A stretch of 64,000 bases of DNA from Asaia bogorensis_B (GTDB taxonomy: Bacteria; Pseudomonadota; Alphaproteobacteria; Acetobacterales; Acetobacteraceae). How positions within the stretch are numbered: the first letter of the stretch is position 1; every line of letters starts with the position of its first letter. Location: the NCBI RefSeq assembly GCF_900465315.1, contig NZ_UBIX01000012.1. One strand, 5' to 3'. Shown piece after piece: positions 26,259 through 36,141 of this stretch. A model generated the notes under the pieces. The model did not search any database, was not told the origin of the DNA, and saw only the letters and a program-made list of their open reading frames with translations. The position numbers were made by a program, and so were the translations under genes.

Positions 26259-28682
26259 CTAGAAGCCCGATGAGAGCGCCACCACGCCAGCAAAGCCGCC
26301 GCCCACGAAATAGGTCGGCGCCTTGCCAGCAATCATGGTGCCATACACGCCGCGTGTGGCACGTCTGTTGAGCGAGACGCCATTAACCCCTGAAAGATAA
26401 CCTGACCGGCCAAGATTGATAAGATTAAGCTGGATCTGGGGCGTGCGGAGGGCATTGAACTGCCTGAACCTGTAACCGAGAGACAGATTGGCGGTCGCGA
26501 AAGCCGGTATTTTCTCGTCGTTCATGAAGGTCGAATAGGTGGACCCGACATAGCTGCCGTTGAACAGGCCAAAGATCTGCCCGTCATCATAGGATAGTCC
26601 AAGCCCGCCGGAGAAAGTGGGGGTTCGTACGGGTGTCTTGCCTTTGGTGGGCAGGTAGTCACTGCCCGAACGCAGATTATTATCGACGGTCGCTCGGATA
26701 TATTGTCCCGATAGATAAGGGCTGAAATGGTGATAGGGCTTCATACCGAGTTCAAACTGCGCGCCGCGCGCGGTTTGGCCACCGGCATTGATCGATTCAG
26801 TGGTCATGACACCGTTGAGAACGGTCGTGGTTGTGACTTGCCGGTTGGTGAAGTTGTAATTGAAGAGTGCAACCGAAACATTGACCAGCCCGGTATGTCG
26901 ATAGCCGATCTCCTCACCAATCGAATATTCCGGCCGGATATCCGAGGCGGCCACACGTGTCTGCTGTCCTGTGGAGAGGCTGAAGCGATCCTGGTAGCTT
27001 GAAATGCCTGAGGGTGCCCGGAACCCTGTGGTCCCATTGACATAAAGCTGATCATGATCGCTCAGGCGCCAGGAGGCTGTGATCTGGGGCAGGGGGGCAA
27101 CATAGCTCGCCCCGCTACGATAGCGCGCCCCGGGCAGGAGATTGGTCACGTTGCGCGTCACCATGATCACGCGAAGCCCAGCAGAAACCGTCAATCTGTG
27201 ATCGAGCAGCGAGAGCCCGTCAGTCAGCGAGAGCGCGTTGACCTGCTGCATCAATCGCGCGTCGTAGGACGAGAGGGGCGAACCATCGGCTGCAAGAATG
27301 GGATAGCGGCCTGTCTGGCTCGGCACACCACCCTGCGCATCAGGCAGGACGTAACGCGAGAGACTGGAAAAATCGTAATAGGAATACCAGTAGCCGAGGC
27401 TTATGCGGTTGGCCCCTGTGTCGATATGCAGGGCTGTATTCATTCCCGGATGGGACTGCCGGTAAGTGTCTGTCGCCACCGCGGGGATGACGGCCCCCAG
27501 TGATGGTGAGACCTGAAGCGGCCCGGCAGGCTGGTTGCCCTGATAGCTGCCAATACGGTTCAGACTGGTTCCGTAACTGTCATACCCCGAGACATAGATA
27601 AAGTAAGGCGTGATATCGAGCGTGACATGGCGATTGGGGTGGAGTGACAGGGGGGAAGAAACAAAGCTCTGGGCCCGGGCATTTTCCTGAAAGCGATAAT
27701 AGTTGCTGTCGCCTGTCTTGTATCTGCCGGTGTAGTTGAAATCGGTGCCGTATTGATCCCACTGGGCGAGGGTAGGTGGTCGCAGGTAGAAACCCCTGTC
27801 GCGATTGAAGGAAAAAATCAGTGAGGCGCTGTTTTGCGCGCCCCATTCTTTCAGCAGGCGCATATCGGTGTGATAGCGGCGGCCGGCTCCCGCGCCCCGC
27901 CACTGATCAGCGCCTCTGTATGAAAACGAGGCGAAACCCTTGATGCCTGTATGGCCGATCCGGCCGCTATCCAGGCGCAGGAATTCACGGTTGAGGTTGA
28001 AAGAGCCCCAGGAGCCGCTTGCAAAGCCTCCCGCCTCCTCTGAAGGCTTGCGCATCTTCACGGCGATCTCACCCCCCACCGCATTATAAAGTGGCGCGTC
28101 TGTGCCAGCCGCGCCCTGTGTGAGTGTGATGGATGAGATATTCTCGTTATCAGCCGTGGCCGAAGTATAGGGAATCAGGAATAACGGCGGCGCGGCGGGC
28201 ACATTTTCGAAAAGATAACCTATTTCGGTCTGGTCGAGACCGCGCACCGATAGTCCCTGCTGCTCGTCATTCATGCCAAGAGGGTCATTGCCTGAATAAA
28301 CAACCCCCGGAAGGCTCGCGATCATGGCTACAGGAGACAGTGTGGCCGACTGACGGGCAATGAAATCACGCGTCAATCCGCTGCGCGTGTGGGGGGCTGT
28401 CTGGTTGGGCATCATGCCGCCCCCCGGCGTCGTTCCCGAGGTTCCGTCCGCGTTACTGCGCTGATGACGCACAGTGACTGTTTCATGGCGCTGACCCGTG
28501 GCGCGCGTATGGGGGCCGTTATCGCCCGTTCCCGATTTTCCGGGCGTCTCATGTTCTGCGTCTGGCCTTTCGGCCTGACCTCGGACCGACTCATCTTTTG
28601 TTGCGTCGGCCAATGCTGGATCGGCCAGCGAAACGATAGACCAGAGCAGGGAAGAGGCGAGGAGGCGGGATCGTTTGGACAA
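26259..28682 (-). CDS. TonB-dependent outer-membrane receptor (paralogue of 231-2744)
   Basis: An 807-residue TonB-dependent receptor. It starts MSKRSRLLASSLLW, with a signal peptide ending near ALADA. The plug includes TRDFIARQSATLSP, GNDPLGMNDEQQGLSVRGLDQTEIGYLFE and LTQGAAGTDAPLYNAVGGEI, and the barrel ends in VALSSGF. The same plug motifs and C-terminal PTY...LSS(E/G)F occur in the receptor at 231-2744, so the two are diverged paralogues. It is transcribed away from the OprB-DyP operon, leaving a shared 370-bp regulatory gap. Substrate unknown. Confidence 0.92.
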   Translation of the reverse strand: MSKRSRLLASSLLWSIVSLADPALADATKDESVRGQAERPDAEHETPGKSGTGDNGPHTRATGQRHETVTVRHQRSNADGTSGTTPGGGMMPNQTAPHTRSGLTRDFIARQSATLSPVAMIASLPGVVYSGNDPLGMNDEQQGLSVRGLDQTEIGYLFENVPAAPPLFLIPYTSATADNENISSITLTQGAAGTDAPLYNAVGGEIAVKMRKPSEEAGGFASGSWGSFNLNREFLRLDSGRIGHTGIKGFASFSYRGADQWRGAGAGRRYHTDMRLLKEWGAQNSASLIFSFNRDRGFYLRPPTLAQWDQYGTDFNYTGRYKTGDSNYYRFQENARAQSFVSSPLSLHPNRHVTLDITPYFIYVSGYDSYGTSLNRIGSYQGNQPAGPLQVSPSLGAVIPAVATDTYRQSHPGMNTALHIDTGANRISLGYWYSYYDFSSLSRYVLPDAQGGVPSQTGRYPILAADGSPLSSYDARLMQQVNALSLTDGLSLLDHRLTVSAGLRVIMVTRNVTNLLPGARYRSGASYVAPLPQITASWRLSDHDQLYVNGTTGFRAPSGISSYQDRFSLSTGQQTRVAASDIRPEYSIGEEIGYRHTGLVNVSVALFNYNFTNRQVTTTTVLNGVMTTESINAGGQTARGAQFELGMKPYHHFSPYLSGQYIRATVDNNLRSGSDYLPTKGKTPVRTPTFSGGLGLSYDDGQIFGLFNGSYVGSTYSTFMNDEKIPAFATANLSLGYRFRQFNALRTPQIQLNLINLGRSGYLSGVNGVSLNRRATRGVYGTMIAGKAPTYFVGGGFAGVVALSSGF

Positions 28683-29056
28683 GCGATTGTTCCGGGTAGA
28701 GCCCTGCCAACGCAGAGGTCAGCATGGGATATCGTGAAAAGCAGATGCGATCGCTTGGTTAGGAAGTCTGACGTTTTGTGTAAAATGATATATTATAACA
28801 AAGCGTGGATCTGACGTCGCACGTCCGTTGTAAAGCCCTTCAAAGAATTCGTTTCGGTATTTCCGATACAGCAACGCAATTCGATCTGTGTCTTTGCGTA
28901 TTAATACTCATTTATTTACACAAAACAGAAAAGTGGTTCTCGTTATAAATAGTCAATATTCACAATTCAGTCATACATCTTTATTAACGATCCATGTCAA
29001 AGCATTGCTGCTATCCATGTGCGAACGATTCTCACTATCATGAGAAAAAGGGTAGT
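28683..29056. other. Divergent regulatory region, AT-rich
   Basis: About 370 bp between the divergent TonB receptor and OprB porin genes. It is markedly AT-rich (28770-28990), as expected for two promoters. No gene is supported. It contains the palindrome at 29029-29046. Confidence 0.45.
29029..29046. promoter_or_regulatory. Palindrome TTCTCA-N6-TGAGAA before the OprB-DyP operon
   Basis: TTCTCA (29029-29034) and TGAGAA (29041-29046) form a perfect inverted repeat whose right arm lies next to the ribosome site of the OprB gene. It resembles Fur boxes of the GAGAAT type only partly (about 11 of 19 positions by eye), so Fur control is possible but unproven. Confidence 0.35.
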
Positions 29057-30547
29057 ATGCTGAAATTCAAAGCGGCACGGGGTGGTCTGCCAAAAACGGG
29101 GCGGGGTCAGATGTTGGGGGCAAGTATTGGCCTCGTAGCGGCTTTCGCCCCGACGGTCGCCCGGGCCGTCCCGCCGCCTGTAAACCTTGGTAATGCCGCC
29201 GAGGCTGGTGATGAAGCCTCGGCAGGGGTGTTCGGCTTCCTTTCGAATTGGCGGCGGAGTTCCAATCTGCTCGGCAATATGTGGGGCCTGCGCCCTGAAC
29301 TCGGAAAATACGGTGCTGTACTCGCCATCCAGGAGACATCGGAAGTTTTCGGAAACCCTACGGGCGGCAGTCATCGTGGGGCGGGCTATAACGGGCTGAC
29401 AGTGGCTGTGCTTCAGGTTGATACGCAGCGCGCCATGGGCTGGTATGGCGGCACGTTCAATGTAAGCATGGAGCAGATCCATGGCCGTAATTACAGTGCC
29501 GATAACCTTATGGCCCTGCAAACGGTCAGCGGGATCGAGGCCGACCGGGCCACGCGTCTGTGGGAGCTCTGGTTTGACCAGAAGTTTCTCGACCAGCAGA
29601 AGCTCGACATCAAGATAGGCCAGCAGAGCCTCGACCAGGAATATATGGTGAGTGCCAACGCGCTCGTGTTTGCCAACACGATGTTTGGCTGGCCCATGCT
29701 CCCTTCGGCCGATCTGCCTGGTGGTGGCCCCGCCTATCCGCTTTCAGCGTTGGGTGTGCGAGGCAAATACTGGCTTGCGACACCACTTTACCTCCTTGGC
29801 GGTGTGTATAGCGGCAGCCCGACCCGCAGCCGCGATGGCGACCCTCAGATGACCAATCCTTCCGGCACAAGCTTTCCGCTGAACCGCGGTGTGATGGCAA
29901 TTGCCGAACTGCAATATGTGTATCCCGCTTTGGGGGCCATGGTGTCACCCGACGAGGTTCAGCCCCTCTCTCACGTCTATCGCATAGGCGGGTGGTATGA
30001 TTCCGAGCCATTTGCCGACCAGTACTGGGACAACTCCGGAATACCGCTGGCCTCACCGAACAGCAACGGTATGGCGCTCACCCATCGCGGGGCATTCAGC
30101 TTCTATGCTGTGATGGATCAGATGATCTGGCGTAGCCATACCGATCCCAACAGAACCATCAGCCTTTTCGGACGTGCGATGGGGGCCCCGCAATCGGACC
30201 GTGTGCCTATCGATTTCAGCCTGAATTTCGGCCTGACATTCAATGACCCACTTCCGTACCGGACAGACGATACCTTCGGTATTGGCATGGGCTACACCCA
30301 TGTGAGCGGGGCGCTGGCCAATTATGACCGGGCGGTGAGGCGCTATTCAGGTGCCTATTCCCCCACCCAGGGCGGGGAAACCTATGTCGAGGTGACCTAC
30401 CAGTACCAGTTTACAGGCTGGATGCAGTGGCAGCCCGATTTCCAATACATCTTCAATCCTGGTGGCGGCATTCCCAATCCGTCCCATCCCGATCGACGGC
30501 TTAAAGACGAACTCGTGTTCGGCTTTCGCACCAATATTGCGCTTTGA
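29057..30547 (+). CDS. oprB: OprB-type carbohydrate porin
   Basis: A 496-residue OprB-family outer-membrane porin. A signal peptide ends near VARA. The mature protein has the family features WGLRPELGKYGAVLAIQETSEVF, IKIGQQSLDQEYMVSANALVFANTMFGWP and a C-terminal YQYQFTGWMQWQPDFQYIFNPGGG. The start chosen is the ATG at 29057 behind AAAAAGGG; an upstream in-frame start at 28994 would precede the signal peptide. It is the first gene of a three-gene operon with a beta-propeller protein and a DyP peroxidase, so its cargo may not be sugar here. Confidence 0.88.
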   Translation: MLKFKAARGGLPKTGRGQMLGASIGLVAAFAPTVARAVPPPVNLGNAAEAGDEASAGVFGFLSNWRRSSNLLGNMWGLRPELGKYGAVLAIQETSEVFGNPTGGSHRGAGYNGLTVAVLQVDTQRAMGWYGGTFNVSMEQIHGRNYSADNLMALQTVSGIEADRATRLWELWFDQKFLDQQKLDIKIGQQSLDQEYMVSANALVFANTMFGWPMLPSADLPGGGPAYPLSALGVRGKYWLATPLYLLGGVYSGSPTRSRDGDPQMTNPSGTSFPLNRGVMAIAELQYVYPALGAMVSPDEVQPLSHVYRIGGWYDSEPFADQYWDNSGIPLASPNSNGMALTHRGAFSFYAVMDQMIWRSHTDPNRTISLFGRAMGAPQSDRVPIDFSLNFGLTFNDPLPYRTDDTFGIGMGYTHVSGALANYDRAVRRYSGAYSPTQGGETYVEVTYQYQFTGWMQWQPDFQYIFNPGGGIPNPSHPDRRLKDELVFGFRTNIAL

Positions 30548-30555
30548 GGAACACC

Positions 30556-31710
30556 ATGTCGCCCCGTCTGTCCTGCACTGCTCTTGCTCTTCTGGCTCTC
30601 GCCTCGGCGCCCCACCATGCCCGCGCCGAGCAGAAGGGCTTTCTGGAAACCCTGCACCGCCATACGACGCTGGCTTCGACAAGCCCCGGGAATGGCGACC
30701 TCAACCCCTATGCGGTTGTGGTTGTACCACAGGATATGGGCGTGTTGAAAAAGGACGAGGTGCTCGTCACCAATTTCAACAACATCAGCAATCTGCAGGG
30801 AACTGGCACCACGGTCGTCGCCTACTCTCCCATCACCGGCAATGCGCGACTTTTTGCGAATCTGCCGAGTAATCTTGCTGCTTGCCCCGGCGGTGTGGGC
30901 CTTACAACGGCGCTGACTATTCTCAAATCGGGCTGGATTATCGTCGGCAGTGCCCCCAGCAAGGATGGCACGACCACCACCAAGGGTGATGGATGCCTGA
31001 TTGTGCTCGATGCCAACGGCAAGTTCGTCACGACCTGGAAAGGACCGCTGATCAACGCACCGTGGGGGGATATTGCCAGTGTCGATCATGGCGACAAGGC
31101 GACACTCTTTATCTCCATGACCGGGTTCGATCTGCCTGGCCCGAATGTCGTGGATCCCAAAACCAATTACCCACCGATCCTGCAGAAAGCGACCGTGCTG
31201 CGCCTGGAACTCAGTATTCCGGCAGGTGGGCCGCCGGTGCTCGACAAGCAGACCGTTGTGGCCAGCGGATTTTCTGCCCGTGCCGATCGCGACAACTTCC
31301 TGTTTGGCCCGACCGGTCTGGCACTGGACGACGATGGCACACTCTACGTCACTGATGGCTACGACAACGAGGTAACCGCCATCGATAATGCCCTGACACG
31401 CGAGGAACCGGTGACACGCGTCAATGATGCGGTGGGGCGGGTCATCACAAAGGGCGGATTGCTGAACTGGCCTTTGGCCATGATCTGGGTGCCCGGCCAT
31501 CATCTGCTGGTTGCCAATGGTCGAAACGGGCAGGTGGTCGAGATCGACCCCGCTGCGAAAAAACAGATCTACGCCCAGTGGGTGGATGCCGATCAGGCCC
31601 AGCAGCCCCCAGGCAATGGTGATCTGTTCGGCCTTGCTATGACCCCCGATGGAAAGAGCTTCTATTACGTTGAGGACGACATGAACACGTTGAATGTGAG
31701 CCAGCCATGA
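30556..31710 (+). CDS. Periplasmic NHL/beta-propeller protein
   Basis: A 384-residue secreted protein with a signal peptide (cleavage near HARAEQ). It has repeated blade-like segments such as LVTNFNNISNLQGTGTTVVAYSP, GPTGLALDDDGTLYVTDGYDNEVTAID and HHLLVANGRNGQVVEIDP. These are NHL/SMP-30-type beta-propeller repeats, often used for binding or for lactonase activity. The start is the ATG at 30556 behind GAGGA, 8 bp after the OprB stop. Its stop overlaps the DyP peroxidase start by 4 bp, so the two proteins are probably made in fixed ratio. Function is unknown. Confidence 0.75.
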   Translation: MSPRLSCTALALLALASAPHHARAEQKGFLETLHRHTTLASTSPGNGDLNPYAVVVVPQDMGVLKKDEVLVTNFNNISNLQGTGTTVVAYSPITGNARLFANLPSNLAACPGGVGLTTALTILKSGWIIVGSAPSKDGTTTTKGDGCLIVLDANGKFVTTWKGPLINAPWGDIASVDHGDKATLFISMTGFDLPGPNVVDPKTNYPPILQKATVLRLELSIPAGGPPVLDKQTVVASGFSARADRDNFLFGPTGLALDDDGTLYVTDGYDNEVTAIDNALTREEPVTRVNDAVGRVITKGGLLNWPLAMIWVPGHHLLVANGRNGQVVEIDPAAKKQIYAQWVDADQAQQPPGNGDLFGLAMTPDGKSFYYVEDDMNTLNVSQP

Positions 31711-32951
31711 CCGAAGCAAAGTTCTGGCCCGCATTGCGTCGCCGTCGTTTCCTCGCCGGGTCTGTGGCCCTGAGCGGCCTGTCTCCTGCCGTCGCGGGGG
31801 CAAAGGCAGCCCATGCAGATCAGGAATCGGATCGATCGCATGATGCGATCGCCGTGTCTCATCAGCCCGGCATCGTCACGCCCCAGCAGCCTCATGCCTA
31901 TTTCATCACGTTCGATGTGACGACAGACAAGCGCGAAGCCCTTGTGAAGATGCTACGCGCGTGGAGTGAGGCCGCAGACAGGCTGATGGCAGGCAAGGAT
32001 ATGCCGGGTCTTGTTGATTCAGACGAAACAGATGGCCTCGGTCAACGCAACTTGACGATCACCATCGGCTTTGGCCCCACCCTGTTTATCAAGGAGGGGA
32101 AGGACCGTTTCGGTCTGGCCTCGCATCGCCCTGCGGCGCTGGCCGATTTGCCGCGTTTCACAGGCGATCAGCTGGTACCAGCCCGCACCGGTGGCGATCT
32201 GTGCGTGCAGTGCTGCGCAGATGACCCGCAGACGACACTCCACGCCTCGCGCATCCTGACCCGGCTGGCCTATGATAGCGCCACGCCGCGCTGGGCGCAG
32301 GCGGGCTTCCTGCCCAATTTTGGCAAGGGCAAGACACCGCGCAATCTGATGGGCTTCAAGGACGGGACCATCAATCCCGAAACTCAAAACCCGAAGACTG
32401 CGGACCGGTATATATGGGCTGCTGCCAGCGATCTCCCCTGGATGCAGGGGGGGAGCTATCTCGTTGCGCGTATCATTCGTATTGCCTTGGAGCACTGGGA
32501 CCGGACACCTGTCGCATTCCAGGAAGAAACGATGGGACGTCAGAAACTCAGCGGGGCACCCATTGGCGGACACGACGAATTCGAGCCACTGACCCTGACG
32601 CAGAAGGATCATGACGGCAACCCTGTTACTGTCCAGAACTCCCATGCCCGTCTTGCAGCGCCAGAGGAGAATGGCGGTGCGCAAATTCTCCGTCGGGCCT
32701 ACTCTTATGACAACGGCTTGAGCTACACCGCCGAGCGCTGGCCGCCGTGGCGTCAGGGTATGGAGATGGATGCTGGCTTGTTGTTCCTGAGCTGGCAGCA
32801 GGACCCCCGGACAGGTTTCGTCAGGATTTTCGAGAAAATGTCCAAATTCGACATGATGAACCAGTACACGACCCATATCGGGGGCGGGCTATTTGCCTGC
32901 CCTGGCAGAAGGGATGGGGAGTTTGTTGGTCAGACCTTGTTCGAGAGTTAA
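31707..32951 (+). CDS. Tat-exported DyP-type heme peroxidase
   Basis: A 414-residue dye-decolourising peroxidase of the EfeB-like class. A twin-arginine signal is visible (RRRRFLAGSVALSG). The distal heme motif GxxDG is present as GFKDGTINPE, and the distal arginine region is RIIRIALEHWDRTP. The C-terminal motif GLLFLSWQQDPRTGFVRIFEKMS is family-typical. EfeB partners usually are EfeU/EfeO iron-uptake proteins, but here the neighbours are an OprB porin and a beta-propeller protein. Either periplasmic peroxide chemistry or heme/iron handling is possible. Confidence 0.88.
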   Translation: MTEAKFWPALRRRRFLAGSVALSGLSPAVAGAKAAHADQESDRSHDAIAVSHQPGIVTPQQPHAYFITFDVTTDKREALVKMLRAWSEAADRLMAGKDMPGLVDSDETDGLGQRNLTITIGFGPTLFIKEGKDRFGLASHRPAALADLPRFTGDQLVPARTGGDLCVQCCADDPQTTLHASRILTRLAYDSATPRWAQAGFLPNFGKGKTPRNLMGFKDGTINPETQNPKTADRYIWAAASDLPWMQGGSYLVARIIRIALEHWDRTPVAFQEETMGRQKLSGAPIGGHDEFEPLTLTQKDHDGNPVTVQNSHARLAAPEENGGAQILRRAYSYDNGLSYTAERWPPWRQGMEMDAGLLFLSWQQDPRTGFVRIFEKMSKFDMMNQYTTHIGGGLFACPGRRDGEFVGQTLFES

Positions 32952-33198
32952 TCAGATATAGCATCTAGTGTTCCGGTGCATTATTTGAGCGTAACGATTG
33001 CAAGGAACTGCTGCCTCTCGATACTCTCAATATTTTGGAGTATTTGAGTCCTGTTTTATAATGCTGGACGTTGGAAGGGCGTCGCTGTATTTCGACCGAC
33101 AGGCAGCCGCTCCGGATTACGGGGCGGGCACATACAGGGGCGGGGCCATTTCACCGGCTGGGCGACATTCACGAGGGATCAGAACAGGCGCATCGTTC

Positions 33199-33609
33199 AT
33201 GCGCCTGTCTCTTTGCCTTGTCGTCCTCTTCGGGTTCCTTGCCTCGCTTGGCCTGCAGGGTCTGGCCGAGCCGGATGAAACCCCCAGAGCTGAAATAGAG
33301 CGACTGATCGGGGTCGATATCGCGTCCGCCATGGTTATGGCCGACCCCATGGGCATGTGTGATTCCACGTCGATGGCGATGCCCGCATCGCATCACATGC
33401 CAAAGGCAGGGCATCATCATCACGATACAGCCTGTGCGCTTTGTCCGCTTCTTCAGTTGGCTGTGTTCATTCTCGGGGTCGCTCTGCTGGCGGCGTTCTC
33501 CCGCTCGATCCGGCTTACCCACGTCGTTTCTCTGCCCCCTTGCCGCGCGCCGCCCGGATTACGGTGGGTCCTGCCGCCTTCCCAGGCACCGCCAGTCTTC
33601 CTGATCTGA
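33199..33609 (+). CDS. DUF2946-like His/Met-rich secreted protein
   Basis: A 136-residue protein starting at the ATG at 33199 with a hydrophobic signal (MRLSLCLVVLFGFLASLGL). The middle is rich in Met and His (AMVMADPMGMCDSTSMAMPASHHMPKAGHHHHD) and is followed by CALCPLLQLAVFIL, the C-x-x-C membrane-anchor pattern of DUF2946 proteins. The frame is open further upstream (from 32998), but that part lacks a signal and a ribosome site. The gene precedes a Met-rich TonB copper receptor, so periplasmic copper binding is likely. Ion binding is inferred from composition. Confidence 0.7.
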   Translation: MRLSLCLVVLFGFLASLGLQGLAEPDETPRAEIERLIGVDIASAMVMADPMGMCDSTSMAMPASHHMPKAGHHHHDTACALCPLLQLAVFILGVALLAAFSRSIRLTHVVSLPPCRAPPGLRWVLPPSQAPPVFLI

Positions 33610-33696
33610 CATCGCGTTTCGTACTTCGGTGAATGTTTCCTTTGGGAGCGAGCCGGAAGGCGGGATTTCGTATCAAGACTGATCAGGATTAATTCC

Positions 33697-35943
33697 ATGA
33701 CACTGCCCTCTTATGGCAGATCGCACCGTCGCGCCTATCTCGCGTTCGGGTGTACCTCATTGCTTGCCCTTATTGCTGCGACCAATGCCAACGCGGCGAA
33801 CACGCCTCCAGCCACCACCTCGCCCCGCAGCGGGCCCGAAGTCACTGCGAGCGCACTCGAAACATCGCAAACCCGGACTAGGCCATCCTCCGACAAGCGC
33901 AAAGCGCCGGATAGGCCCGCGAACCAGTCAGATGGTGATGACACCCCGGTCGAATATCTCCGTGTGCAGGGGATACGGCGTACCGCCATTCATTCACCCG
34001 ATGCAGCATCATTACTCAAAGGCTCGCTGGGCTACACGCAATATGCTGCGGGCGGGGTCTCATCCTTGCCCGTCCTCAACGGTATGGCCGATGACCGCGT
34101 CGCGACCATTGTGGATGGCATGCGCATTGCCTCGGCCTGTCCCAATCACATGAACCCTGCGATGTCGTATATCGACCCCGACAGTGTCTCCTCTGCCGAG
34201 GCCATTGCCGGTGTCACCCCGGTCAGCCTCGGCGGGGACAGCACCGGCGGCACGGTAAAAATTGAGCGCAAGGACCCGCTTTTTGCTGCTCCCGGCAGGA
34301 TCCTCGTGACGGGCCATGTGCGGGGCGATTATCGCAGCAATGGCGGCGGCTCGGGTGCTTCGGGCACGGTCACCGTCGCCAACGATCTTCTCAGCCTACG
34401 TTATACCGGCTCCTATAGCCACGCGAGCAATTACCATACTGGGGGTGATGGCAAGCAGGTTCGCTCCACCAGCTATCTCTCATTCAATCATGCTGTAACG
34501 GCAGGCCTCAAGAAGGATAATCACCTGCTCGCCCTGACTTTCGGTCAGCAGGATATCCCGTATGAAGGTTTTCCCAACCAATATATGGATATGACCAATA
34601 ACCGCTCGACATTTGTAAATGGCAAGTATCGTGGCGAGTATCGATGGGCGACCCTCGACGTACGCGGCTTCTGGCAGCGCGTCGATCACGTCATGAACAT
34701 GATGAATGACAAGGGTGGTCATAGCGCCACCAGGGGTATGCCGATGAACACGGATGCCCGGACGGCGGGCTACGCAATTGATCTCACTGTGCCGCTCAGC
34801 ACGCATCACAACATCAAGCTCGGCAGCAGCTATGACCATAACGGACTGAATGACTGGTGGCCGCCGCTCGTGGGCAGCATGATGATGGGCCCCGGCACGT
34901 TTCATAACATCAATAACGGCCATCGTGACCGCCTGGGCCACTACATCGAGTGGAATGCCCAATGGACACGACGTTTCTCGACCCAGCTTGGGCTGCGCAG
35001 CGATCTGATCATGATGAATACGGGCAAGGTGGCACCGTATTCCTGGACCGGCATGATGCAGATGGCCGATATCATGGCGGCACGTAAGTTCAACGCTGCC
35101 TCGCGGGGACGGACAGACACCAATTTCGACGTGACGGCCACAGGTCGCTGGCATATTCGTGACGACCTGATGCTTGAGGGCGGTTACGCCCGCAAGACGC
35201 GGTCGCCCAACCTGTACGAGCGCTATGCCTGGGGTATGGGCACCATGGCCACGCGCATGATCGGCTGGTTTGGCGATGGCAATGGCTATGTCGGCAACCT
35301 CAACCTGCGCCCCGAAATTGCAAACACGGCGAGCATGACGCTGACATGGCACGACCCGAAAGGCGAGGGCTGGGAGGTTCGGCTCCAGCCATTCTATACC
35401 TACACAGAGGGCTACATTAACGTTGTTCGTCTGGCATCATTCAGTAACGGGCTGTCTAAGCTGCAATTCGTCAATCATAACGCGCAGAGTTACGGCCTGA
35501 ATGGCTCAGCGCGTTATCGCCTGTGGAATGATGAGCGCTTCGGACAGGGCAGGATCGTGACAAGCTTCAACTGGGTGCGCGGGCAGGATATGGTCACCCA
35601 TTCCGGCCTGTATCATCAGATGCCTGCCAACGGCACGATCGGCCTTCGCGAGACCTATCAGAACTGGACCGGACGTGTGGATGTCACGCTGGTGAAGAAG
35701 AAATCGACGGTGGACTGGCTGCGTAACGAACCGCGCACACCGGGTTATGCGCTGTTGGGCCTGGGCGGCAGCTATCGCTGGCGCAAGCTTACGCTGGATG
35801 CGAGCATCGAGAATGTGCTGAACCAGAAATACTATCTGCCGCTAGGGGGGCTCTCGCTGGGTGATTATCGTCAGACGAATATCCTGTCGCCCCTCGCCGG
35901 ACTTGGCCGGTCGTTCAATCTCAGCCTGACAGCCGCGTTCTGA
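33697..35943 (+). CDS. TonB-dependent copper receptor
   Basis: A 748-residue TonB-dependent receptor resembling the OprC/NosA copper-receptor group. The signal peptide ends near NANAA. The plug carries a candidate metal site SACPNHMNPAMSYIDPDSV, and the barrel is unusually Met-rich (HVMNMMNDKGG, GSMMMGPG, GMMQMADIMAAR, GMGTMATRMIGW). The C-terminus ends in LSLTAAF. The DUF2946-like gene 87 bp upstream and the cop genes downstream support copper. Iron chelates are a less likely ligand. Confidence 0.85.
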   Translation: MTLPSYGRSHRRAYLAFGCTSLLALIAATNANAANTPPATTSPRSGPEVTASALETSQTRTRPSSDKRKAPDRPANQSDGDDTPVEYLRVQGIRRTAIHSPDAASLLKGSLGYTQYAAGGVSSLPVLNGMADDRVATIVDGMRIASACPNHMNPAMSYIDPDSVSSAEAIAGVTPVSLGGDSTGGTVKIERKDPLFAAPGRILVTGHVRGDYRSNGGGSGASGTVTVANDLLSLRYTGSYSHASNYHTGGDGKQVRSTSYLSFNHAVTAGLKKDNHLLALTFGQQDIPYEGFPNQYMDMTNNRSTFVNGKYRGEYRWATLDVRGFWQRVDHVMNMMNDKGGHSATRGMPMNTDARTAGYAIDLTVPLSTHHNIKLGSSYDHNGLNDWWPPLVGSMMMGPGTFHNINNGHRDRLGHYIEWNAQWTRRFSTQLGLRSDLIMMNTGKVAPYSWTGMMQMADIMAARKFNAASRGRTDTNFDVTATGRWHIRDDLMLEGGYARKTRSPNLYERYAWGMGTMATRMIGWFGDGNGYVGNLNLRPEIANTASMTLTWHDPKGEGWEVRLQPFYTYTEGYINVVRLASFSNGLSKLQFVNHNAQSYGLNGSARYRLWNDERFGQGRIVTSFNWVRGQDMVTHSGLYHQMPANGTIGLRETYQNWTGRVDVTLVKKKSTVDWLRNEPRTPGYALLGLGGSYRWRKLTLDASIENVLNQKYYLPLGGLSLGDYRQTNILSPLAGLGRSFNLSLTAAF

Positions 35944-36141
35944 CGACGGTGAGGCGACGCGTTCATTCTGACGGCGCCGCCTCGCCCGTGCTGGGCCAGC
36001 GGGATATTTCGACCCAATGGGCCATGATAAACAACCCACATGCTGTCTTGCCTAATCTGCCGCCCGCGCCTATCGCCTAGCCCACTGGTCAATGTTCAGG
36101 GGACCGCCCGGAGCGGCTGGCGGAAAGGGGAGCGCTTTGAG

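Noticed and set aside
30397..31803. 468-residue minus-strand open frame
   Set aside because: Antisense to the OprB and beta-propeller genes, which have clear signal peptides and motifs.
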